A stretch of DNA of 64,000 nucleotides from Brassica napus (lineage: Eukaryota > Streptophyta > Magnoliopsida > Brassicales > Brassicaceae). Each line of letters begins with the position of its first letter. Positions within the stretch are counted from its first letter, which is position 1. The DNA lies in assembly GCF_020379485.1 (NCBI RefSeq), contig NW_026014892.1, positions 62,001 through 126,000 on the forward strand. The letters run 5' to 3'. The position numbers and the translations under genes were made by a program. A model generated the notes under the pieces. That model ran no database searches, was not told the DNA's origin, and saw only the letters and a program-made list of their open reading frames with translations. Below, one piece after another: positions 53,292-63,854 of this stretch.

Positions 53292-55992
53292 CAAGTTACC
53301 ACCAATGAATGTACAATAGCCTGTGGTTGATCTTCTGTCTGCTCGGTCTCCAGCCCAATCTGCATCACAGTAGCCTACAACCTCAGTACTCTTGTTACAT
53401 CCCATCCATACTCCAAGACCAGTAGTTCCATTCAGATACATCAAGATCCTTTCCGCCATCCGCCAATGGTGCTTCTTAGGAACTTGCATGTGTTGACTGA
53501 CTTGATTTACCGCAAAACACACATCAGGTCTAGTAATGGTAAGATAAATCAACTTCCCCACCAGCTTCCTATATAGCTTAGGATCATGGAACGGCTTGCT
53601 ATCCTCAATCTCCCCCTCACGTGGAACCTTGTAACCATCCTCCATTGGCATCTTGGCTGTCTTTCCTCCATAGGCATCTGCTCCCTTCAAGAGATCAATC
53701 ACATATTTCCTTTGGGACATAAACAATCCTTCCTTTGATCTGCATATCTCAATCCCAAGAAAATACTTCATTTCCCCCAAGTCCTTAATCTCAAAGCTTG
53801 CCTTGAGATACTCCTTTGTAGCCTTGATGCCTTCCTTATCACTGCCTGTGATGATGATATCATCCACATATACAAGCAACACCACAATACCAGATGAGGT
53901 GGTTAGGGTAAAGAGAGTGTGATCCAATTCTGACTTTCTGAACCCTCTCCCATTCAGTGTAGTACTCAACTTGTTGTACCACGCCCTTGGAGACTGCTTG
54001 AGACCATAGATAGCTTTCCTCAACCTCAACACATTACCCTTCTTTACTAGATGTTCAAGACCTGGTGGTGGATGCATGTATACTTCATCTTCCAACTCTC
54101 CTTGAAGGAATGCATTCTTCACATCCATTTGCCACAAATCCCACTCAAGATTCACAGCTAAAGATAATACAATCCTGATAGTATGAAGTTTAGCCACAGG
54201 AGCAAAGGTCTCAACATAGTCCTCACCATATGTCTGAGTAAATCCTCTTGCCACCAACCTAGATTTGCGCCTCTCTATTCTCCCATCAGGATGAAACTTG
54301 ATTGTGAACACCCATTTACTAGTCACTGCCTTCTTCCCTTTAGGCAGCTCACTCTCATACCACGTTTCATTCTTAATCATGGCTCCGGACTCATCAGCAA
54401 CTGAATCTCTCCACTCCTTTAAAGCCATAGCTTCTTCATATGTCCTTGGAATGTAGCTCTCATCCAAGCTTACTGTGAAGGCTGTATGCTCGTCCGGAAA
54501 CTCTGCAAAGGAACACATAGCTTGAGAAGGATCCTCCACAGCCTGGGCATTGTAGTACACTCTCGTGTTTACCCAGTTGGAAGCATCTCTCTTCACCCTT
54601 TTGCTCCTCCTTAGCTCCTGAACTTGTTCTTCTTGTGGCTCTTGCCCATCTTCACTTGATTGAGCACCACTCTCATTTGACCCATTAGGATCTCCTTCCC
54701 ACTCTCCACTCTCATCTGAGCCAGTAGAATCTCTTTGCCCATCTCCACTAGACTGAGCATCACTTTCTACTTCCTGTGTCACCTCTTGATTATGCTGGCC
54801 TGAATCTTCTTGATTTTCACTTGCTCATGAGATTCAGTTCCATTCCCCCTCTCATGATCAAGAGGAGTTGTTCTTTCAGTTTCACTAGTCGGATTGGAAG
54901 ACTCTCTTCTTCCAGATTCCTGATCCTGGGATAACCCTATCCCTAGCTTCTCCAACAGCACCCTCAGTGTTGTTGCTCTATCAGATGGGGCTTGAGACAA
55001 ATCCTTCAGATTTTCCCACTCCTTTTCTTCATAATACCCTTTTGATTCAATAAACTTCACTTCTCTAGATACCATCACTCTCCTTGCTTCAGGATCATAG
55101 CACTTGTATCCGTTCTGAGTGATAGAGTATCCAATGAACATAGCCTTAGTACTCTTTGCCTCCAGCTTGTTTCTCTGTTCTCCTGGAGTCATGACATAGC
55201 ATACACACCCAAATACTCGTAGGTGATCAATAAAAGGCTTGCTCTTATTCAGCACCTCAAATGGAGACAGATTCTTCAGTATCTTGGTTGGGACCCGGTT
55301 GATGAGATAGCAAGCAGTCTGTACAGCATCTCCCCAAAAACGTTTTGGGACATTTGCATGAAACATCATCGACCTAGCAACCTCCATCAAGTGCCTATTC
55401 TTCCTCTCAGCTACACCATTCTGCTGTGGTGTGTAGGGACAACTGGTCTGATGCACAATCCCATGCTTGGCTAGATGACTCTTAAAGGCATTGTTGATGT
55501 ATTCACCTCCGTTGTCTGATCTCAGTACCTTCACAGTGGCATTGTATTGATTAGATACATATGCTTGGAAGTTCATAAAAGCTTCTAGCACCCTATCTTT
55601 AGATGGAAGCAATGTGAGCCATGTATACTTAGACTTCTCATCAATGAATGTCACAAAGTATTTATGGCTGTCTCTAGACATGCATGGAACGGTCCACACA
55701 TCCGAGTGAACTAGATCAAAGCAATGCTCATAAGTAGTCTCAGATGTTGGGAAAACAGTCCTACAATGCTTTCCTAATATGCATGCTTCACAATTCAAGT
55801 GATTGAATGACATATTAGGGATTATCAATTCAATGGCACGAGCATGAGGATGTCCTAATCTAGCATGCCAAGTAATACTATCAATCTTCTCAGCAGTACT
55901 ACTCAAGCAAATAGAATCAAAGGGATTAGAGGTCTTAGCCAAGTTGAGGTGGTATAGCTGATTCTTGCTGTCTCCTCTGCCAATGACTCTCC
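53292..55992 (-). pseudogene. F integrase, RT and RNase H N-terminal part
   Basis: On the minus strand from 55992: RVIGRGDSKNQLYHL, the integrase finger HARLGHPH...CEACILGKHC, and the D-D-35-E core with QNGVAERKNR. The linker has LDHERGNG. A one-base shift near 54,828 moves the frame between SHEQ and ENQEDSGQ. RT follows (KWVFTIKFHPDG, QMDVKNAFLQG, YVDD at 53859-53870), then RNase H to YCTFIGGNL, where G1 interrupts. Compared with the other families it has many private residues (ADESGAMIKNETW, FHPDGRIERRKS), so F is a separate lineage. Confidence 0.92.
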
Positions 55993-56593
55993 TGTTGAGA
56001 TGAGCTGAGTTAAGTGAAGAAGGGAGATGAGGTTTGAGTAGAATGAGGAGAAGGGAGACTAGGAAGGTTTGGGAGCTTTGGGATCAACCAGTCCGTACAA
56101 GGCCGTACATGGCCGTACCATCCGTACAAGATGGGATCGACCAAAGCTCAACCAAACCTCACCACTAGTTACCCAAGTTACTTAAGTAAAGAGGAGAAGT
56201 TACCTTAGCCTTTGGAGGATGGATCAGACCGTTGGAAAGGATAAGGAAGAGTCTTGGACAGGCTGTCACAGCTGGAAAGTAAAAGCAAAAGGCATCAGCC
56301 AGCTAGAGAGGCCTCACACGGATGGCTCTCCTTATTGGATAGTTTTGAATTAGGCATTGACTCCACATGCTTACCTTATCCTCTTGTATACGAAAACCCT
56401 AGCTCTCTCCTACATATAAATATGTAAACTCTCTCATTAATAAGATTAAGCAAGTTATGAGTCTCTCTTAGTCTTTATTCTCATAATGATTCTATGCTAG
56501 ACTCCTAATCTCATTTCATACTCAAATCTCTTCTAAAACACTTCTAGTCTTTCTTATTTACTCAGATTACTCTACTCAATCCTAAAAGTGATA
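55993..56593 (+). repeat. 5' LTR of A4 (601 bp)
   Basis: Standard family A LTR with TATAAATA near 56,416 and an intact GTAC cluster holding two TCCGTACAA. The primer site TGGTATCAGAGCC follows at 56594-56606. Confidence 0.94.
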
Positions 56594-56840
56594 TGGTATC
56601 AGAGCCAGGTTCATAGGAAACTTGGTTTCGTTGGGTTCTTTAAAGATTCAAGATTGAAGCTTTGAAGAGACAGTTTTGTGTTCGTGTGTTCTTAAGCGGT
56701 TCTGGGTAGTCTTTCTGAGTTCTATTGGTTGTGTGAGGTGTTATTGAAGCTGTGTGGGTAAAAGGTGAAGCTACTAGTGTTCGCTCAAGACAGTTACCTC
56801 AAGAGAAAGTTATTGAAGTCTAAAGGGTTCTACATTCAAC

Positions 56841-59800
56841 ATGGAGAGTGGGATGAACATGAACATGAAAGTGGCGGTGTGTTTCAAGGGAAACAACTAC
56901 TTGGTGTGGTCTCGGATGGTGAGAACCACAGTGGGAAGCAAGGGGCTTTGGAAGCACATCACGCCAGGAGAAGCTCCAAAGCTCATCACTCAAGGAGAGG
57001 CTGAAGATGAAGCCGCAAGCAAGGCAGAAGAGAAGTGGCATCAAGAGGACATGTTGGTGATGTATGTGCTTCATGCGTCCCTTGAGCCGGCTATTCTGGA
57101 TGCATACAGCTACTGTGAGTCTGCTAAAGAGCTGTGGGATACTTTGAAGAAGGTGTATGGCAACACTTCAAACCTAAGCCGAGTGTTTGAGGTGAAGCAA
57201 GCTATCAACAACCTTGTACAAGAAGACATGGAGTTCACTAAGCATCTAGGAAGATTCAGAAGCCTCTGGTCCGAGATAGAGATGCTTAGGCCAAGCACAA
57301 CGGATGCTGATGAGCTTAACAAGAGGAGAGAGCAAGATAAGGTCTTTGGGTTACTCCTCACCCTAAACCCAGCGTACAACGGTCTCATCCAGCACCTACT
57401 TAGGGAGGATACTCTACCTGACCTTGAGGATGTGTGTGCACGGATTCAGAAGGAGCAAGGCTCCATTGGGCTGTTTGGGAAGAAAGGAGACCTTTCCCTT
57501 GCAAGTCAAGCAACTCAAGAGGAGGGGAGTGAAGCTCCACAAGCAAAAAAGGCTGCGCATGGGAAGTTTGAGGAGAGGAGGTTCAATGGGAGTTGTGATC
57601 ACTGCAAGAAGCATGGCCACAAGAAGAGCCAATGCTGGATACTCCACCCTCACCTCAAGCCGGCTAAGTTCATGAAGGATCGTGAGGCAAGGGCTAATGT
57701 CTCGGATGGTACAAGTGGTGCTGGTACAAACAAAGGAAAGGAGGTAGATGGGCGTGAGGCAGGTGATGGGAAGTCTCTTGTAGCCTACACTAAGCAACCG
57801 TGGGAACAATGATCAAGAGTATCTAAGGAGATCCGACCTTGATGCTCTCATTAAGTTGTTCAAGGAGAATGGTAACACCTTTGGGTATTCATTTGGTGCT
57901 AGTGTAGTAGAGAACTATAAGAATCTAACTAGAACTGATAGGATGCATGAGAGCTTGATAGAAATGGTAAATCAATCTAGGATTGCAAACTTTGCTAGAA
58001 ATGATCATGCATTCAAACCATCTAGTATCCTTGCACATATTGCTAGTTCTCATGACATTAAGCCATTAGTGATTGATTCAGGTGCATCTCATCATATGAT
58101 AAGTGACACTAATTTGATTAAAAACATTGTACCAATGAATGGAAATGTAATGATTGCTAATGAAGATAAGATTCCTATTAGAGGAATAGGAAGTCTTAAA
58201 CTGTTTGATAAGGAAACTAAAGCTTTTTATATGCCTGAATTTACTTCAAACTTGTTATCTGTTAAGAAATGTGCTACTGATTTGCAATGCAATGTTATAT
58301 TCAGTCCTAATGATGTGAAGTTTCAGGATATTAAAAGCAGCAAGATGATTGGAAAGGGAGTGACTAAAGGAGAGCTATATTTACTTGAAGATCTCACTCC
58401 TGTTTCTAGATATAGCTGCTCGTTTACTTCTGTTTCTGGTTCTAGTTTAAGTAAAAATGCATTGTGGCATGCTAGATTAGGACACCCTCATAATAAGGCT
58501 TTAAAACTGATGTTGCCAGGTGTTTCCTTTGAGAATAATGAGTGTGAAGCTTGCATTTTAGGCAAGCATTGTAGAACTGTCTTTACCAAGTCTACTACTG
58601 TTTATGAAAAATGTTTTGATCTCATTCATTCTGATGTTTGGACTGCACCTTGCCTGTCTAGAGACAACCATAAGTACTATGTAACTTTCATTGATGAAAA
58701 ATCCAAATACACCTGGTTAACCCTAATTCCAACCAAAGATAGGGTACTTGATGCATTTAAAAACTTTCAAGCCTATGTGACTAACCATTACAATGCCAAG
58801 ATAAAGATTTTTAGGTCAGATAATGGAGGAGAGTACACGGGACAAGCATTCAAACTACACCTATCTCAGCATGGAATCCTTCATCAGACAAGCTGTCCCT
58901 ATACCCCACAACAGAATGGTGTGGCTGAGAGGAAGAACAGGCATTTGATGGAAGTAGCCAGGTCCATGATGTTTCAATCCAACGTGCCTAAGAAGTTTTG
59001 GAGTGATGCAGTTGCTACGGCTTGTTATCTCATCAACAGGACACCAACTCTGATTCTTCAAGGACAATCACCGTTTGAGGTACTGAATCAGTACAAACCC
59101 TCTCTAGAGCATATGAAGATCTTTGGATGTTTGTGTTTTGTGATGGTGCCTGGAGAGATAAGAAACAAGCTAGAAGCTAAGAGTTCAAAGGCAATGTTTA
59201 TTGGATATTCATCAAGTCAGAAAGGATACAAGTGCTATGATCCTAACACAAGGAGAGTGTTAGTATCTAGAGAAGTGAAGTTTGTTGAAGAAAAAGGATA
59301 CTATGAGGAGCAGACTCAAGATGATTTGAAAGATCTCACTTCTGATAGAGCTGAAACATTGAGGATTATCCTAGAGGGTCTTGGAATCAACATGAATCAA
59401 GGTGGAAGAAGCACTACTCCAGTACCGGATCATCAGACCTCCAATCTTGACCATGAGGGGGGGAATGAAACAAGAACTCAAAACCGTGAAGAGACAAGTA
59501 GAGAAGAGAGTTCTGGTTCTCATGATCAAGCTGTGGAATCAAATGATCAACAAGAAGCTGAAGAGAGTCAGCTAAGGGAAGAAGGAGCTGAAGCAAGTCA
59601 GCTAGGAGAAGAAAGATCTGAACCAAGTGTGCTGCCACAAGAAGAAGAACAAGAGATGGCGCAAGAAGGACCAGTGTTGAGAAGAAGTACAAGGCTGAGA
59701 AAGGATCCTTCCAGTTGGGTAAACACAAGAGTGTACTACAATGCCCAAGCTGTGAAGCATCCTACTCAGGCCGTGTGTTCTTTTGCTAAATATCCAGAAG

Positions 59801-61324
59801 CACATTGTGCATTCATGGTAAACTTAGATGAGAATCACATTCCAAGAAGCTATGAAGAGGCAATGAAGGATAAGGAATGGAAGGAATCAGTAGGAGCTGA
59901 GGCAGGAGCTATGATCAAGAATGATACATGGTATGAGAGTGAACTACCAAAAGGAAAGAAGGCAGTATCTAGTAGATGGATCTTCACAATCAAATACAAG
60001 GCTGATGGGCAGATTGAGAGGAAGAAGACTAGATTAGTAGCAAGAGGGTTCACTCAAACATATGGAGAGGATTACATTGAGACATTTGCACCAGTAGCCA
60101 AGTTACATACCATTAGAATTGTACTAAGCTTGGCAGTTAATCTTGGATGGGGATTGTGGCAAATGGATGTAAAGAATGCATTCTTACAAGGAGAACTTGA
60201 GGATGAAGTATACATGTATCCTCCACCTGGTCTTGAACATCTAGTGAAAAGAGGGAATGTACTGAGGCTAAAGAAGGCTATCTATGGGTTGAAGCAATCA
60301 CCAAGAGCTTGGTACAACAAGTTGAGCACAACTCTGAACGGCCGAGGTTTTAAGAAGTCATTATATCATTATCACAGGGAGTGATAAGGAAGGTATCAAA
60401 GCAACCAAGGAGTTTCTAAAGTCTATGTTTGAAATAAAAGACTTGGGAGAAATGAAATACTTTCTTGGAATTGAGATTTGTAGATCCAAGGAAGGTTTGT
60501 TCATGTCCCAGAGGAAGTATACACTTGATCTTTTGAAAGGTGCAGGTGCTTATGGAGGCAAGACAGCAAGGATGCCAATGGAGGATGGCTACAAAGTACC
60601 AAGAGAGGGGGAGATTGAAGACAGCAAGCCATTTCATGATCCTAAACTCTATAGAAAACTTGTTGGCAAATTGATTTATCTTACCATCACAAGACCTGAT
60701 ATATGCTTTGCTGTGAATCAGGTGAGTCAACACATGCAGCTTCCCAAGGAACATCATTGGCGTATGGTGGAGAGGCTACTAATGTATCTGAATGGCTCGC
60801 CGGATCAAGGAGTATGGATGGGGTGCAATGGAAGCACAGAAGTGGTGGGCTATTGTGATGCAGATTGGGCAGGTGATAGAGCTGACAGGAGATCAACAAC
60901 CGGCTATTGCACATTCATTGGAGGCAACTTGGTGACTTGGAAGAGTAAGAAACAGAAGGTGGTGTCATGCTCAAGTGCAGAAGCTGAGTATAGAGCTATG
61001 CTGAAGCTTACAAACGAGCTAGTTTGGATCAAGGGCATCTTGAAGCATTTGGAGATAAAACAAGACACTCCAATGACAATGCATTGTGACAACCAGGCCG
61101 CCATTCACATAGCCTCTAACTCGGTGTTCCATGAGAGGACAAAGCACATTGAGGTTGATTGCCACAAGGTGAGGCAGATGATTGTCCTAGGAGTCATCTT
61201 GCCATGTTATACTAGGAGTGAAGATCAGTTGGCTGATGTATTTACCAAGGCTGCAAGGCAAAAGACAATGGAGTCCATTCATATTAGATTGGGCCTCATT
61301 GATCTTGGGAAGAGAAGCAGCTGA
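56841..61324 (+). pseudogene. A4 gag-pol with two deletions, RT catalytic motif lost
   Basis: Starts MESGMNMNMK at 56841. Gag and the CCHC knuckle CDHCKKHGHKKSQC are intact, then an 8-bp loss near 57,791 (ACACTAAGC for ACACTGGAGCACCAAGC) shifts the frame. The frame from about 57,830 carries protease (DSGASHH; MIANEDK has Glu for Gly), integrase with QNGVAERKNR, and the RT N-terminal half. Near 60,360 about 70 bp are missing, with a TT filler, which removes the SELDHTLF...YVDD stretch, so RT has no catalytic loop. RNase H (DADWAG, SSAEAEYR, CDNQAA) is intact to the stop at 61322-61324. Confidence 0.94.
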
Positions 61325-61346
61325 TCCCCTTAGTCATGAGATCTTT

Positions 61347-61387
61347 ACTCTTTTTCCCTCATTAAGGTTTGGTCCCAATGGGTTTTC
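61347..61387 (+). other. Conserved 3'-UTR hairpin of A4
   Basis: CCTCATTAAGG and CCTTAGTGAGG are kept, but the loop reads TTTGGTCCCAATGGG where all other copies have TTTTGTCCC. Confidence 0.65.
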
Positions 61388-61464
61388 CTTAGTGAGGTTT
61401 TTAATGAGGAAGATCTAATGGCTGTCCAAGCTTAGGCTTTCACAAAGCTAAGCTTGAGGGGGAG

Positions 61465-62075
61465 TGTTGAGATGAACTGAGTTAAGTGAAGAAGGGAGAT
61501 GAGGTTTGAGTAGAATGAGGAGAAGGGAGACTAGGAAGGTTTGGGAGCTTTGGGACCAACCAGTCCGTACAAGGCCGTACATGGCCGTATATGGCCGTAC
61601 CATCCGTACAAGATGGGATCGACCAAAGCTCAACCAAACCTCACCACTAGTTACCCAAGTTACTTAAGTAAAGAGGAGAAGTTACCTTAGCCTTTGGAGG
61701 ATGGATCAGACCGTTGGAAAGGATAAGGGAGAGTCTTGGACAGGCTGTCACAGCTGGAAAGTAAAAGCAAAAGGCATCAGCCAGCTAGAGAGGCCTCACA
61801 CGGATGGCTCTCCTTATTGGATAGTTTTGAATTAGGCATTGACTCCACATGCTTACCTTATCCTCTTGTATACGAAAACCCTAGCTCTCTCCTTCATACA
61901 AATATGTAAACTCTCTCATTAATAAGATTAAGCAAGTTATGAGTCTCTCTTAGTCTTTATTCTCACAATGATTCTATGCTAGACTCCTAATCTCATTTCA
62001 TACTCAAATCTCTTCTAAAACACTTCTAGTCTTTCTTATTTACTCAGATTACTCTACTCAATCCTAAAAGTGATA
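61465..62075 (+). repeat. 3' LTR of A4 (611 bp)
   Basis: Family A LTR with the additional unit CCGTATATGG in the GTAC cluster (near 61,580-61,600). Its TATA box reads TACAAATA. It ends GTGATA before the duplicated TCTCC. Confidence 0.94.
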
Positions 62076-63290
62076 TCTCCCAGTCTTCAAATCTTGAAAC
62101 TCCACTTCATCAGGTCTGAATACTACTTGACAATCAAGATCAATGGTAGCTTTCTTCACAGATAATAGATTTGAAGTGAACTGAGGCATGTAGAAGGCAG
62201 CCGTGTCCTTCTCAAACAGTTTTAGCTTTCCCACTCTTTCTATTGGGATCATGGCACCATTAGCTATCATAACACTCCCTGTTGCAGCCTTGATCTCACT
62301 TATAAGCCTCCTATCACTGATCATATGATGACTTGCTCCAGAATCAATCACAATGGGTTTAGAAGCTCCGGATTGTATAGCATGCTTCCTGCTTGCTGCT
62401 AAGGCTTGTACTTGTTCCATGTACACTCTCCATTCCTTCCTGGTGATGCGATCATCAGCTCCACTCCATTTCTCCTGCTCTTTTAACACCCCACTGTCTT
62501 CTACTGATTCCCCCATGTAGGCTGAGTAAGAACACTCTCCCACAACTCTCTTCCTACCCTTTCCTATGTTGATAGAAGCTTTGGATAGCATTCTGCACCT
62601 TCTCTTCTTCAGGAAGCCCTCACTCCTACTCTCGGTTAGCCTCCATGAGCTCTCACTCCTACTCATGGTTAGTTTCTGGAAGCTCTCACTCCTACTCCCA
62701 GTTGGCTTCCATGAGCTCTCACTCCTACTCATGGTTAGCCTCTCATCATCTCTCATTATCTCATACGCCCTTCTTATAAGCACACAGACCTCTTCCATTT
62801 CCGGAAGCTGTTCCCCTCTTAGAACCATCTCCACCAGCCACCCATATGATGACTCCATGCTCGCCAAGAGCTTCAAGACTGTCCCTTGCTCTTGTGTAGT
62901 ATCCCCATCCACGTGGGATCTCAACCCTTGTAGTTCAACCCACAAATGTTGTAGCTTCCTCACATGGTTATTAAACCCTTCTCTTCCTGGTTTAACTTCA
63001 CTAATCACCTTCTTGACTTCATACACTCTCCTAAGACTGATCTTGTTCTCATAAACATCTTCAATCTTCTCAAGCAGTGTACTTTCTTCAAGACTAAAGC
63101 AATCTCCACTTGTTTCTCTTGCTGTCTAATCTTTCTCAGCAGCTTTACCCTTCAAAGACTCTTCCTTCTCATGGTTTCTCCAAACTCCACACCTTTTCAG
63201 AGTTGTTTTCATTTGCGAGAACCACCCCCACTCATTCCCTCTCTCTTTCTTCTCTTCACGCCTTGTTGTACCAGATTGAAGCAACTCCAT
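62076..63290 (-). pseudogene. F gag-protease: gag without zinc knuckle, SR-type repeats, one nonsense codon
   Basis: ATG at 63290 (MELLQSG) is chosen because EWGWFSQMKTTL...GVWRNH aligns with YLVWSRMVRTT...GLWKH at the gag start of the other families. Codon 55 is TAG (63126-63128); the frame then continues unshifted. RRVYEVKK...LQHLWVELQGLR matches the SRVFEVKQ...FRSLWSEMEMLR core. Where the others have a CCHC knuckle, F has four 11-residue repeats around SRSESSW/SRSESFQ/SRSEGFL (about 62,620-62,745) and a basic KKRRCR and GKGRKR patch. No C-x2-C-x4-H-x4-C is seen. Protease VIDSGASHHMISD and FTSNLLSVKK follow to DLKTGR at the A4 insertion. Confidence 0.88.
62625..62745 (-). repeat. 33-bp tandem repeat coding the SR-type repeats in F gag
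   Basis: On the plus strand GAGCTCTCACTCCTACTC-type units recur every 33 bp (four copies, variants CCATGAGCTCTCACTCC and GGAAGCTCTCACTCC). They encode alternating SRSE...W/F repeats separated by KPTG, KLTM and RLTE. Confidence 0.85.
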
Positions 63291-63854
63291 TTTCTTTAGC
63301 CTAGATCTTCCCTCAAATGCTTCTAATCTCTCACGCCTAGCTTAACCACAAGCTAGACACCTCTTCTGACCTTGTCAAACACCTAAAGGGACTCCCTTGA
63401 AGCTGACTCTCCAAAAGAAACACCAACAGATACAAACTTGACTTTTAAAGGATCTAGCTCTTGAAAAAAATCTCAAGAACTCTCAAGAACACTCAAGAAC
63501 ACTCAAGAACATTTGGAAAAACGAACTCGGATTTGATGATGAACTAGGAACACCTTTTGTGAACCTGAAACATCACTCAAACTCTAGCAAAGATAAGACA
63601 CAACTGCATTGGGATCAATCCTTGACTTCATCAAGTTTGATCACCAATGTCTCAAGCTTTATAACATTAGATAGAATCAAGACAATGTCAAGTTCTTATC
63701 TATGCAAGCAACCATTCTCTAAATACTAAGCAAGACCTTATCAGATTCAAGTCAAAGTATTTAGGCAATTTTAAACCCTCCTTAATATGCAACTTAGACT
63801 TTAATCTAAATGCAACAATACAAGGCAGCAACAAGGCAGTATGTATTAATCTTA
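63291..63854 (-). other. Leader region of F, partly homologous to the G1 interior
   Basis: The region upstream of F gag. 63,291-63,530 has no match seen elsewhere in the window, except a 10-bp tandem ACTCAAGAAC repeat at about 63,472-63,510. About 63,538-63,854 is closely similar, in reverse, to G1 49,245-49,560 (for example AAAAGGTGTTCCTAGTTCATC on the minus strand). A small duplication GCAACAAGGCA near 63,827 differs from G1. No LTR or primer site is reached before the family C LTR at 63855. Confidence 0.7.
63472..63510 (-). repeat. 10-bp tandem repeat in F leader
   Basis: CTCAAGAACA-type units occur four times in a row (TCTCAAGAAC, TCTCAAGAAC, ACTCAAGAAC, ACTCAAGAAC). Confidence 0.8.

Larger units (their letters stand above)
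55993..62075 (+). mobile_element. Element A4: complete but defective family A copia element
   Basis: LTRs at 55993-56593 (601 bp) and 61465-62075 (611 bp) are flanked by the perfect duplication TCTCC (55988-55992, 62076-62080). The LTRs differ by about six substitutions and a 10-bp unit, GGCCGTATAT, added to the 3' copy. It inserted just after protease in F, in the opposite orientation. Gag-pol has two deletions. Confidence 0.95.
46072..63854 (-). mobile_element. Element F: divergent copia element, minus strand, holding G1 and A4
   Basis: F cuts E after CCTT. Its 3' LTR is 46072-46650, with RNase H end at 46798-47257, G1 inserted at 47258-53291, RNase H-RT-integrase at 53292-55992, A4 inserted at 55993-62075, protease-gag at 62076-63290 and leader from 63291 to at least 63854. 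There a family C LTR interrupts it. The 5' LTR and primer site are not reached. F differs from the other families in gag (no zinc knuckle) and in its LTR (no GTAC cluster). Confidence 0.88.

Noticed and set aside
62566..63304. Plus-strand frames of 64-162 codons opposite F gag
   Set aside because: They are leucine and serine-rich shadows of the purine-rich gag repeat region; the gag-protease reading on the minus strand explains the openness.
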